Below, in pieces: positions 1 to 10,628 of a DNA stretch of 51,122 nucleotides. How positions within the stretch are numbered: the first letter of the stretch is position 1; every line of letters begins with the position of its first letter. Under the pieces are notes generated by a model that ran no database searches, was not told the origin of the DNA, and was given only the letters and a program-made list of their open reading frames with translations. The DNA is from Lachnospiraceae bacterium (GTDB taxonomy: Bacteria; Bacillota; Clostridia; Lachnospirales; Lachnospiraceae). Made by a program: the position numbers and the translations under genes. The DNA lies in the NCBI GenBank assembly GCA_910575555.1, contig CAJTFX010000033.1, positions 1 through 51,122 of the forward strand. Reading direction: 5' to 3'.

Positions 1-196
1 CTTTTTGGCATATCTGTATCATAGTCCACCTCTGCTTTGGTATATAATGAAACTCCCCATTCATTATAGCAGATTTTTCAGGACTTAGCCAAAAGACTTA
101 TTGAAGGAAAGCAAACATATGATTGCATCAATCAAATGGAGGTGGTATAATGAAAACATAATATATATGGAAGAAAGAGGTTTGGGGGTGTAGGGT
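1..196. other. Left edge, no confident gene
   Basis: No complete gene is visible. On the minus strand a frame that opens after a TGA near position 85 and leaves the window reads like protein (it includes EWGVSLYTKAEVDYDTD), so a truncated or start-less coding fragment may run off the left edge. It has no recognisable start codon or ribosome binding site. The rest, about 90-196, is an AT-rich leader of the zinc-ribbon gene. Confidence 0.3.
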
Positions 197-730
197 ATGG
201 CAAAAATTACATGTGAGAAATGCGGTACTGAATTCAAATTTGAAGTCGCAAAAGATTTTGAAAGTTGCCCTGTTTGTGGAGCGTCTTTTGATGATAAAGA
301 TACAAACAATGAGGATAGTTTACAGGAAGATGATTCTGGCGATGCAGTTATGTACTTTGACATAATTGATATTTTTCAGAATGAGCCAGAGTATAGTAAT
401 GTAAATGCTTATTGCTGCGAATGTGGAGAAAATAATTCTTTAGAATTAGATAAATTTGATGAAATAGTAGACAAGCAGTATGTTCTACTTAAAGAAGGTA
501 TCACTGTCACATGCAGAGGGTGTGGTAAGGAACATACCGTAAGAAAAATTTTATACAAGAAAAAAGAACGTTATGCTCCTCCACTTCCACGTTGCCCAGT
601 CTGCAACTCGGTGATTCTAAAGAAAATTACAAAAGGATCTAAAATAATGGCTGCTGCAACACTTGGGACATTTGCTTTGCCTTATAACAGTAAGACATTT
701 GAGTGTAAAGATTGCGGCTACCGTTTTTAA
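197..730 (+). CDS. Multi-zinc-ribbon protein of unknown function
   Basis: A 177-residue protein with several CxxC pairs: C6/C9 and C24/C27 form an N-terminal ribbon, a middle set lies around residues 72-110 (CCECG, CRGCG), and the C-terminal set is near 134-137 (CPVC) and 170-173 (CKDC). These look like zinc-binding treble ribbons. A short hydrophobic stretch at about 148-158 precedes the last ribbon. The ATG follows a G-rich Shine-Dalgarno region. A terminator follows, so it is transcriptionally separate from the tape measure gene. The family is common in Firmicutes but has no known role. Confidence 0.75.
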   Translation: MAKITCEKCGTEFKFEVAKDFESCPVCGASFDDKDTNNEDSLQEDDSGDAVMYFDIIDIFQNEPEYSNVNAYCCECGENNSLELDKFDEIVDKQYVLLKEGITVTCRGCGKEHTVRKILYKKKERYAPPLPRCPVCNSVILKKITKGSKIMAAATLGTFALPYNSKTFECKDCGYRF

Positions 731-751
731 GAAAAAATAATAATGAAGAAT

Positions 752-790
752 AAGTAAAAGACATTCCTTTTATGGGGTGTCTTTTTTAGT
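752..790 (+). terminator. Rho-independent terminator after zinc-ribbon gene
   Basis: The sequence AAAGACATTCC pairs with GGGGTGTCTTT across a short loop and is followed by a run of T. It separates the zinc-ribbon gene from the tape measure gene, which starts only about 20 bases later. Confidence 0.75.
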
Positions 791-809
791 GCAGAAAAGG
801 AGAGATTGA

Positions 810-3800
810 ATGGCAGAAAATTTTATGCTGATGTTACAGGCAATGCTTGATAAAGTAAAATCATTAACTAATATTAAGAAAGATATAAAAAGCATTGAGC
901 CGAAACTGAAAGTAAAAATCCAAGGCATATTGGATAAGGCAGCTACGAGGAAGGAACTGAATGCTGGCCTGAAATCCATAAAGCCTAAAATAAAAGTGGA
1001 TGCAGACACATCGCAGGCGATAAAGAAAATTAAAAAACTCGGACAGCAGAAGACGAAAGCGACTGTACAGGCAACGATTGACAATTCACAGGCAATATCC
1101 AGCTTAAAGGAAACGCAGAAAGAAACGAAAAGCCTTTTTGACCGCTTTATAAATGGGGCTGTGGGAGTGAACCTTGTGCGTATGAGCGTACAGAAAGTCA
1201 CACAGGCGATAAATGAAGCCATTGCAGGGATTAAGGAGCTTGACAAAATAAAGACAAATATACAGATGGTTTCCGGTACATCTGATCCAGGCGTGGAAGC
1301 CATGATGCAGTCCTATAATTCCATGGCGAAAGATTTAAAGTCCACAACAAAAGCAGTTTCAGAAGCAGCTAATGAATTCCTCCGTATGGGAGAGAGTGTT
1401 GCAAATACAAATGAACTGATAAGAAGCTCCCAGGTTTTGTCAAAAGTTGGGATGATTGAAAGTTCGGATGCCGCAAGTTACCTTATTTCCAGTTTGAAGG
1501 GATATAAAATAGCGGCGGAGGATTCAATTAATATCATTGACAAACTTACCTCCGTAGATTTGGAAGCGGCAGTGTCAGCCGGAGGGCTTGCAGAGGCAAT
1601 GTCAAGGTGCGCGAATATCGCAAATAGCAGCGGAACTTCTATGAATCGCCTGATTGGATATATGGCAACAGCAGGAGAAGTCACACAGGATTCAATGTCA
1701 GTGATTGGCAATTCTTTCAAGTCAATGTATTCACGGATGAATAACATCAAGATAGGTAGGTTTATAGATGACGAAAGTGGGGAATCCCTATCCGACACGG
1801 AAGCAGTATTGAGTAGATTGGGAATCCAATTGCGTGATACAGAAGATACATATAGAAATTTTGATGATGTACTTGACGATGTAGGCACTCGTTGGAAAGA
1901 CTTCACTCAGGTTGAAAAGAATGCTATCAGCGTGGCAATTGCGGGCACAATGCAGCGCGAGCGTTTTATTGCCCTTATGAACAACTATTCATCCGCATTG
2001 AAATATTCGGAAGTCGCTGCAAACAGTGCAGGGAGTGCCATAGAACGTTATGGGGTATACCAGGATTCCATTGAGGCAAAGACAAATGAACTGACAGCAG
2101 CGATAGAATCTTTATCCACAAGCGCAATATCAGAGGATTTGTTTGCCGGGATTATAGGCGCGACCACAAATATGGTGGAATTCATTGATAAGACAAACCT
2201 TTTAAAAGGTACGCTTGCTGGAATTGTGGCTATGGGAATATCAAAAATGTTCGTTTCCATGGCAACAGGGATTATTACAGCAGCAAAGAGCACTTCACAG
2301 CTTACATCCGCTATGGCTATGTTGAGGAATAGCAGAAGTGCAGACAATTTAAAAAGTGTTGGTAAAGCGTGTGTTGGATTAAATGATAATCAATTAAAGT
2401 TAATTTTATCAACTAAAGGATTGACAGATTCTCAAAGATTGCAAATTCTAACAGGTATGGGAGTAGCAGAAGCAGAACGACAGCAGACCCTTGCCACCCT
2501 TGGATTTGCCAGCGCAGAAAATGCAGCGACAGTTTCCACGTTTTCCTTCCGCGGCGCAATGGACGCGCTGAAAGTTTCCATTATGACCAACCCAATAGGC
2601 GCTATTGCGACAGCAGTGTCGGTGGCAACTATGGTATTTTCCGGTTTCAGCCATAAATTGGACGAAGTAAGGGAAAAAGCAAAAGAAGTAAGCAACACTT
2701 TCAGCAGCGCAAAATCCGACATAGACAGCTACAAATCTAAAGTGGAAGAGCTGCAGGCGGTGCTCAATGATTCCGGCTCCTCCATCTCCGATGTCATGGA
2801 AGCCCGCAAAACCCTTATGTCAATCCAGGACGAATTAATCGAAAAATACGGCAGCGAAAAAAGCGCAATTGACTTAATCACGGAAGCAGTCAACGGACAA
2901 TCAGACGCTTTTGATAAACTGTCACAGAAACAGTGGCAGGAAGCAAAGAATGAGTTTAACGATGGCGGATTTGCAAACAACGCTGCAAACTTTGTCCAAG
3001 GATACTCTGACAACATAGACCGCATGTTATCGGAATATGGCGATTATAAGGTGAAACTGGATTTATCCGTGGCCACAACCGGATTAAACCCGGAAGAGAT
3101 AGAAGAATTCAAGAAATTATTCGAAGACAATGGGATGGAAATCACTTATGGAACGAAAGGAACAGCCTCCAACAACCCGTTTGTGGAACTGTCCGGGAAC
3201 GCAAGTGAGATGCATGAAAAACTTTTGGAACTTCAGGAAATGTTTTCCGACGCAAACCCACTGTCAACCAATAATTTCAGGAATTATCTGACAGACCTTG
3301 CAAATGCCGCAAAAGAAGTTTCAGAAAATTATAAAGAGATGTGCGACAGTTATGTCCTTTATGAAGAGATATCCCAAAAGGCGGCTTACAAAAGCGCATT
3401 CAATGATATTAATGGGGCTTACCAGAAATACCAGGATGCGGCAGTTCTGGGAGATGAACAGGAAGCAGCAAAAGCAGCAGAGGATTATGCAGAAATAATC
3501 ACGGATGCAGTTTCCATGGCGTTGGAAAGCGGGGACGCATGGGTTGCGGATTATTTTAAGTCCATGCACCCAGAATTACAGTCCATGGTAGAACAATGGG
3601 AATTCAAGACAAAAATAATCCCAGACTTTGATATAAGCGGGTTACAAGGGAAAACAGAAAATGATGTCCTTGCAATGCTCCAGACGGAGGATTTGCAGGA
3701 GGGGGAAGCTGTTTTCAACTCACTGATTGACAAAGCAAAAGAATACGGGATTATTACGGACGGCAATGCAGAAGGGATACAGGAAGTATTGGAGCTGCTT

Positions 3801-5047
3801 GCGGAATGGGGCATACTGCAAAAAGACATTTCAGAAACGGAGCTGCCGGAGCCGCCATCCTACAAAGACTCCCTGGACGGTGTGCAGAATGTTGCGGGCA
3901 ACCTAAAAACACTCATGGAAGTCTACGACGATGTACAGGACGGGGAGGAATTCGACTGGACTTCCATCCTGAACAATGACGATTTTGAAGCTGCCTTCAG
4001 CGGCGCAGGGAAAGTTTATGATGACTTTATCAAAACCGTCACCAAGAACCCGGATGACATCCATGCCTGCCAGAAAGCCTTTGACAGCCTTGCAACCTCC
4101 CTCATTGACAGCAGCGGGATCTGGGACGGCTTAACCGAAGAAACCAAAGCGGCCACCATTGCAATGTTAGAAGAGAATGGCGTTGTAAATGCGGCGGAAT
4201 TAGTGAACGCAAGGCTTGCCATGCAGGAAGAATGGCTTGCCCTTACAAAAGACAATGCAGCCCTTGCAGGGAAGAAACTTTCTGCCGCCACCTGGGAAGA
4301 GATCGGCGCATTGCTAAGCGAAGGGGAAGCCTCCGGCACAACAGCAGATTACCTTACAGCCCTTGCCATCTCAAAGATGGACGTGAACAGCGTAAAAATC
4401 AACACCCAGGACGACGTAGACCAGATTATTGCGATTGCAAACGCGGCCGGGGCGTCCACCTCCTACATCCAGAACCTTGCGAACGCCCTGTTGCATTTTA
4501 AGTCCATGGAGTTTGACACCAGCACCATGTTTGGGAAAGTGGGGGATTCCGCCAGAAACCTCATGGTGAAATCCACGGAAGAAAAGCTGAAGCAGGAGCT
4601 CAGCGCGCAGCTGGAAGGCGCAAAACTTGATGCCTCACAGTTTTACGCAAAGTCAGGCGGAACGGGCGGCTCAGGCTCCGGCAAGTCAGGGAAATCCGGA
4701 TCATCCGCAAAAGAAGAGTCCATCGAAACCTTCGACTTCATTGAGACAGCCATCAAACGGATCGAAGCGGCCATTGAACGCCTGAAAACACGCGCGGAAG
4801 AGACGTTTCGCAGTTTCACCAAGCGAGGTCGGGAATACAAGAAAGCCATTTCCGAAATCACAAAAGAAATCAACATCCAGAAGCAGGGCTATGACGCTTA
4901 CATTGCGAAAGCGAACAGCGTCGGCCTGGAGGAATCCTGGGCAGGCCAGGTCAGGGACGGAAGCATCAACATAGCGGATATTTCCGATGACGGATTAAAA
5001 GAACGGATTAAAAATTACAAAGAGTGGTGGAACCACGCCACCTTATT
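810..5047 (+). CDS. Phage tail tape measure protein, exon 1
   Basis: The first 1412 codons of a TP901-type tape measure protein, which sets tail length and is threaded through the tail tube. Residues about 140-400 match the PhageMin_Tail core (for example EAANEFLRMGES, SVDLEAAVSAGGLAEA, SVAIAGTMQRERF). Membrane-like segments follow at about 445-495 and 590-610, then long helical regions and a Gly/Ser linker near 1285. Read without splicing, the frame stops at 5058-5060, within a group I intron. With the predicted splice after base 5047 it joins in frame to exon 2, giving about 2746 residues. Base and codon use shift from AT-rich to GC-richer after about 2,480, which suggests a mosaic origin. 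Start ATG at 810 follows AAAAGGAGAG. Confidence 0.85.
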
Positions 5048-5389
5048 CAGCAATGGATAAGAAAAATTCTATCTAATTGCCTGGAAAACCCTTAGAGCCT
5101 TATCAACTACAACGTAGGCATGAAATATGGCCAGACGTGAAAGTTTGAAAATGATAAGGATTGGGCAACCAGCAGCGAAGCCCCAAACAGGGGAACGTTC
5201 AACGACTAAATGTTTGCATATCCGCAAACGAGAGGATAACAAGCGGTTGGTTATCCGTAATGGTAGATTGCCTGTTGGGTTAATGAAACGATATAAATTA
5301 AATCTATGAAAGCAATAGTATTTTGTCAAATAATGTTATATAATGGAAATGCGATATACTTTATCGTAATTTTCAGAAGGGAGGATAAT

Positions 5390-5635
5390 ATGAAGATGGC
5401 AGGACAATATGTTTTTCCAGATCCAGATGATAGGTCAAAAAATGACCCTTGCATTATTGTGAATAACAAAAAAGTATTAGGAATTTACAATCAAGCACAT
5501 CCAGACGAAGAAAATATGCAGAAAGTTACACCAAAGGTTCAAGAATGGTTTAAAGGGAAAGCAACTGAAATCGGATGGGATGAATCAAAATTTTCTGGTG
5601 GTCAGTGCATTTTAGAAAATAATTTTAAAAAATAG
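5390..5635 (+). CDS. Intron-encoded small protein, not a known homing endonuclease
   Basis: An 81-residue protein encoded in the P8 loop of the intron. The ATG follows GGGAGG at normal spacing. It has no LAGLIDADG, HNH or GIY-YIG motif. Visible sequence includes FPDPDDRSKNDPCIIVNN and a hydrophilic C-terminus with WFKGKATEIGWDESKF. I do not recognise the family. The gene is followed by its own terminator, still within the P8 loop, so it is a self-contained cassette inside the ribozyme. Confidence 0.65.
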   Translation: MKMAGQYVFPDPDDRSKNDPCIIVNNKKVLGIYNQAHPDEENMQKVTPKVQEWFKGKATEIGWDESKFSGGQCILENNFKK

Positions 5636-5656
5636 TGTATGAGATATAAAGCTGTA

Positions 5657-5690
5657 AAAAGAGCAGGATATGCACCCCTGCTCTTTTAAT
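5657..5690 (+). terminator. Terminator inside the group I intron
   Basis: AAAAGAGCAGG (5657-5667) pairs with CCTGCTCTTTT (5677-5687), ending in a T run. It lies between the intron gene and the 3' part of the ribozyme core, so it could also stop transcription of the tape measure gene. Confidence 0.75.
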
Positions 5691-5761
5691 ATGCCAAAAT
5701 TCAAAGAAAACCAAAATCAACAGGTAAAAGATATAGTCTGTTCTCATGGGAAACCATGAGG

Positions 5762-8700
5762 GATTTTTAAATCCGGCTGGCTTAGCGAACCAGTCAAACG
5801 CAAAGACGAAAAAGCCCTGGAATGCCAGGAAAAATTAGAGGAGCTGAAAAAGACCCAGAAAGAATTAGCCCGGGAAAAGATTGAGCTTTTAATCACAAAA
5901 TACGAAAAGCTCCTTTCCAAGCTGGAATCCACGTCCAAACGCATCCAGAACACGATGGGCTTGAAAGAAACCTGGGGATTCTCCGCAAGCGCAAAGGATT
6001 ACACAAAACTCAATAAAAACGCAAAATCCCAGATCAAAAACCTCATAAATCAGAACAAAAAGCTGAAGGAACTGCAAAAGACCGTCACGAAGGGTTCCGA
6101 AGCGTGGCGCGAATACAACGAACGGATCAACTCCAACAATGAATCCATCCAGGAGCTGACCCAGTCCATGGCTGAGAACGCAATCGCATCAGCCAATCTC
6201 GCCGGACAGAACGCGGAAACGAAAAACGGCGCAAAGGACACAGCGGATGAAAAAACAGACGCAAAACTCTCCACCGCTTCCACGTCCTCCAGAAAGAACA
6301 GCCTGCTTGTCAATAAGGCGAAGAACATTGACGCAAGGCAGAAAAATCTACAGACAGCTTACAACAAGACGGCCAAAAACAGGGCTTCCTATGGAAACAA
6401 AATATTAAAGGCAAAGAAGAAAGACGTTTCCAAGAAGAACAAAAAGCTGTTTACCCAGGCGATCGCAAAGGTGAAAGCGGGCAAATTAGTTTCCGCGTCC
6501 ACCATAAACGGGATTGTGAATGCCCTGAAATCCGCAAAGGGAAAAGAATACAAGGAATTAAACGCACTCCTCTCCTACTGCATCTCTTACAACGCAAATA
6601 AGAATGCCGAAGAGGAAAACAAATTAAACCTGGAAATGTATGCCCTCACCGCCCAGGAAGAGAAGAAATCCTTAAGGCAGGAGCAGTTAAGCAATACTTT
6701 AGACGCGAACCAGTCCAAAGCGGACAGATCTACACTTTCCAACGCTGAAACCGCATCCGCAAAGAACCACAACATAGACACCCAGGCACGATTAAGCAAT
6801 GCAGACGCAAGCGCGCAGTCACAGGCCGCAAAGAACGCCGCAAAAGACCGGGAAACAGCGGCAGGCAAAGCGTCCTTCACAAAGGAGAAGTCCTATAAGA
6901 AGCTAAAGGACAAGAAGCTGAAAAAACGCCTGAAGAAAGCCATCGGCGCAATCAAGGCAGGGAAAAAGATTGACTCCGACTCCCTGAAGGCGGTCAAGGA
7001 ATACTGCCAGAAATATTTAAAGGGCAACCTGACCTACTATTACAACTGTGAAGCCTACAATGAAGCCGTGGAAAACGAATTAAGCGCAAAAGAAGCGGAA
7101 ACCCTTGCCAAAGCACAGGCGTATGCCGCAGCCTTACAGGCAAAGCGTGAAAAAGCAGAAAACACAGTGTCCGGCAGAGACGCAGAAAACGAACTCCATG
7201 CCGCAGCTGCAAAGAACCAGACCTCCGCAGGCGCAAAGAACCAATATGTGGACAGGCAGATCTCCAACATTTCCCAGAATGCGTCCACATACCAGTCAGC
7301 ATACAATGTCTCCGTCAATGACTTTAACAGCGCAAAGGGCGTAATTAACAAGTCATCCGGGAACGCCGTCATAAATGAAATCAAAACGAAATTTGTAAGC
7401 AGGAGCATTCTAATCCCCGCAGATTACCTGGAAAAAGCATATGCAGTATCAAACAGCTTCGGCCTTGCGTGCTCCAATTACAACGAAGCCCTGGAAGCCA
7501 TGAACGCCGCAAAAGCCGCCGCAGACTTATATGCGCAGACCTCCAAGACGGAAAAGGCAGCCCTCGCCCTGGAAAAGATGGAAAACATCGACAAGGACTA
7601 CGGGCATAAAATCAGCGTCTTTGAACAGAGGGCTTCCAGGATTAACAATTCCATGGACATTGCCCAGGCCAAAGGCTACCAGGCAAGCAGGAAATATTAT
7701 GAACGATTGACGGAGAACGAGGAGAAAACCAACGAAACATTGGAGAGGAAACGGAAAGACCTCACGGATTCCTTGAACCAGTCCGTCAGCACAGGCGCGG
7801 TCACAAAGTTCTCAGACGAATGGTACGAAGCCTGCGGCAGGATTGACGACGTGACGAACGCAATCGAGGAATCCGCCGTTTCCCTTGCGGAATTCCAGAA
7901 GCAGATGCGCCAGATTGACTGGGACAACTTTGACTACCTGGAAAGCAGGATGAAAAACACCATTTCTGAAACGGATTTCCTGATCGGTGAGCTGTCCCGG
8001 GAAAGCCTTGCAAATGAGGACGTTGGATGGATGACAGGCCGGGGGAAAGCCGCCGCGTTCCTCCACGCTGGAAACTATGAATCATACCGGAAACAGGCGG
8101 AGGACTATGCGTCTGAAATCCGTAAAATCAACAGCGAATTGGAGAAAGATCCCTATAACAAGGAACTGGTCGACCGGAAAGACGGGCTGCTCCAGTCCTA
8201 CCGGGAATGCATTCAGGCGGCGCAGGAGGAAAAATACGCGGTCATAGACCTTTACACGCAGGGGTATGAAGCCCTCTCCGGCAAGCTGAAAAACCTGATC
8301 AGCGACTATGAGGAGCTTCTGGACAAGGAAAAGGACGCATTCGACTACCAGAAAAACATCGCGGACAAGGCGAAGGAAATCGCGGGAATCCGCAAGCAGC
8401 TGGAAGCCTACGCTGGGGACGTGTCGGAAGAGACAAAAGCGAAAATCCAGACCTTAAAAGTGTCTTTGGAAGAAGCGGAACGTGACTTGCAGGAAACCCA
8501 GTATGACAAATACATTTCCGACACAAAAGAAATGCTCTCCGACCTGCAGGACAGCTTTGACGAGGCCATCCAGCTTATCGTGGACTCCCTGGCGGAAAAC
8601 TTCGGGAAGCTGACGGAGGACATGGAAGCCACAGCCGCAGAGACTGGGAAGTCCATCATGTCCCTTATGACGGGAATCGGCTACGCTCCCACCGAGGAAT

Positions 8701-9764
8701 TCGGAAAACTCCTGGAAGGGACTGGGATTGCGGCTTCCGTCAACGCAGTGCTTTCGGAACTGAAAGACTTCCATGCGAAAATGACGGCCTACGCGGACAA
8801 GATCGCCTCTTCCGCAAACGCGGACGCAACGGCGGACGGAGGAAACGCTGGAACAGGCGCAAACAATACAGCAGGCATAGACCAGGCGATCATAAACGCG
8901 GCCGCCCAGAGTTCCAACGGAGTTCCAAAAGGAGGCGCGCAGAAGCCAACCGTTGTGCAGATCCCGGAAAGCGGGGATGCGTTGGTTCATGGAAAAGACG
9001 GGCAGGACGGCAAGACCGACATTCTGGAGGAAACGGGGATTTCCAAACGGACGCAGGACTTCAAAGATCTAATGACGGCGAACGACTACCTGGACAAGCA
9101 CTTGAAAAGCACAAAGGCAAAGCGCAGCGAGCTTACCGACATTAATAAGAAGCTTTATGACAAGCACGGCAAGAAGATCCTGACCACCGCCCAGATGAAA
9201 GAGCTTGCAAAGAAACTCGGGGTGAAATACGACAACCAGAAAACCTCCGGAAGCCTTTACAAGAAGCTGAAATCCATCGGGGTGAAAGGGTTCCATATCG
9301 GATCTAAACACATCCCCTATGACCAGCCGGCCTTCCTTGGGGAAAATGGAGACGAACTCCATTTCAGTAAAAACGAAGGGACGCTTACCAAAGTCGGCCA
9401 GGGGGACATGGTGTTCACCGATGAAATGTCAAAGCGGCTGTGGGAAATCTCGCAGATGCCGACGGAATTCCTGATGGAGAAATTTGGGTTGCCAGGCATC
9501 CCGCCCCAGACCGCCACACCCATGACCCTTCCCATCCCAACATCCATGATTGAGAACAACCAGTATGGCGGCGGGGACGTGAACATTACGTTCGGGGACA
9601 TAAACCTTCCAAACGTAACGGACAGCAATGAATTCACAAAAAGCGTGGAAAGCGTAATACGCAGCGCAATGTGCACAAAAGGAAGGACAAGAAAATGTGT
9701 TGTGGAATCCGTTTCCTCCGATTTGCTTGGGAGGAAAAACGGGATGGAGAAGTTATGGAGATAA
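5762..9764 (+). CDS. Phage tail tape measure protein, exon 2
   Basis: The frame is open from about 5760 and continues exon 1 after splicing. If the intron were not removed, translation could restart only at an internal codon such as ATG 5955, which has no good ribosome binding site. The product is a long Ala/Lys/Asn-rich helical region containing three diverged repeats of about 100-115 residues (starting near 6438, 6911 and 7364). A second helical part follows, then a Gly/Ala-rich stretch and a typical tape measure C-terminus (KGFHIGSKHIPYDQPAFLGE near 9283-9345, then GDMVFTDEMSKRLWE). It is the only recognisable tail gene in this element. Confidence 0.8.
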
Positions 9765-9777
9765 CAGGGAGATATAA

Positions 9778-9812
9778 GGGCACACTTCATTAAAATGGTG
9801 TGCCCCATTATT
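9778..9812 (+). terminator. Terminator after tape measure gene
   Basis: GGGCACAC (9778-9785) pairs with GTGTGCCC (9798-9805), followed by ATTATTTT. Confidence 0.8.
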
Positions 9813-9825
9813 TTGAAAGGATAAA

Positions 9826-10128
9826 ATGAAAATGGATAAAACGACCAAAGAAGACATTGACAGAATTATTTCAGAAAGTGTTTTAGAGACAGGGAGTGAC
9901 AAAATTTTATTGAAATTCTCAAAGAATCTGAACGAATTCCTCACTCTATTGGAAGAGAGTGAGGAAAATTTAGATGATCGGATTGCAATATTTTTGTCAT
10001 GCATCATGACGGCGCAGGTAAATGCAGTCAATATTATGCGAGACGTTCTTTATAAAATAGTTTGTAAGAATGAAGAAGAAACAAAACACACAACCAACGG
10101 AGGAAGCGAACATGCACAAGACCAGTAA
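9826..10128 (+). CDS. Small hypothetical protein
   Basis: A 100-residue, mostly helical acidic protein with one moderately hydrophobic helix at about 60-80 (IAIFLSCIMTAQVNAVN). The ATG follows GAAAGGATAAA. It overlaps the next gene by 17 bases, so the two are probably co-translated. No family recognised. Confidence 0.55.
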   Translation: MKMDKTTKEDIDRIISESVLETGSDKILLKFSKNLNEFLTLLEESEENLDDRIAIFLSCIMTAQVNAVNIMRDVLYKIVCKNEEETKHTTNGGSEHAQDQ

Positions 10129-10372
10129 AGACCGTAAAATCCAGACCCAGCAGAACATCATAAACCGCCTGGAGGAAGAAAACAGGATATTAAAGGAAAA
10201 GTTGGAAACATATGATCCTGAAAAGGCAATAAAAAGAATGAAAGCCGCAGAGGAACTGTATCAGGAATATACGGATATGCTCGAAGAAGTGAGAGAAATG
10301 CAGAAAGAATATGTGGAACTGATAGAAGAAATGGCAGAAATGAAAGAAAAAATGAAACGGAAATGTAAGTGA
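10112..10372 (+). CDS. Small coiled-coil protein
   Basis: An 86-residue, highly charged protein dominated by heptad-type helix (RLEEENRILKEKLETY, EELYQEYTDMLEEV, EMAEMKEKMKRK). The ATG at 10112 follows GGAGGAAGCGAAC at good spacing, which is why I prefer it to the upstream in-frame start at 10070. Its place between the tape measure gene and integrase suggests an element-specific accessory or regulatory role, but nothing in the sequence proves one. Confidence 0.6.
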   Translation: MHKTSKDRKIQTQQNIINRLEEENRILKEKLETYDPEKAIKRMKAAEELYQEYTDMLEEVREMQKEYVELIEEMAEMKEKMKRKCK

Positions 10373-10540
10373 ATATAAGCAATGCAGAGTATTTGTAGAC
10401 TGTGAATAAATATGGGGCAGTATGCAGCAATGTCACTGAACCAAACATTTTGATAGACACATTATATTATTGAAGAAATAGGAACTAAAAACGCATCACG
10501 CATTCATATGAAAGTATAGAACTTTGAGGAAATATAAATT

Positions 10541-10575
10541 CACATGCGGCAGGAAAAAGAATCCTGCTGCATGTT
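10541..10575. promoter_or_regulatory. Long hairpin upstream of integrase
   Basis: ACATGCGGCAGGA pairs over 13 positions (one G-U) with TCCTGCTGCATGT across a 7-base loop. No U tract follows, so it is not a standard terminator. It lies in the 256-base gap before the integrase gene and may control integrase expression or serve as a protein site. The rest of that gap (10373-10628) shows no gene. Confidence 0.4.
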
Positions 10576-10628
10576 CCATATAAAATAGATAAAATGAACA
10601 ACAGAGGTGACGAAACATAGAAGACAGT

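Larger units (their letters stand above)
5048..5761 (+). other. Group I intron (IA-like) in the tape measure gene
   Basis: The conserved core can be paired by eye. P1: exon CTTATT (5042-5047) with guide GATAAG (5056-5061), giving the U-G pair at the splice site. P3: 5068-5073 with 5262-5267. P4: TTGCCT 5077-5082 with GGGCAA 5163-5168. P7: GACTA 5204-5208 with TAGTC 5734-5738, inside a typical S-element AAGATATAGTC. Two hairpins, GTTTGC/GCAAAC and GGATAAC/GTTATCC, fit P7.1 and P7.2 of subgroup IA. P8: CCTGTTG 5271-5277 with CAACAGG 5718-5724. P9: CTCATGG-GAAA-CCATGAG 5743-5760. Splicing after U5047 and G5761 restores one reading frame. The 3' site is less certain: in-frame alternatives exist near 5776 and 5803. 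Confidence 0.85.

Noticed and set aside
5060-5762. Group II intron
   Set aside because: The P, Q, R and S elements of group I introns are present, and there is no reverse transcriptase or domain V.
5048-5810. IStron (group I intron fused to an IS605-type transposon)
   Set aside because: No TnpA or TnpB coding sequence is present in or next to the intron; only the small unknown gene is found.
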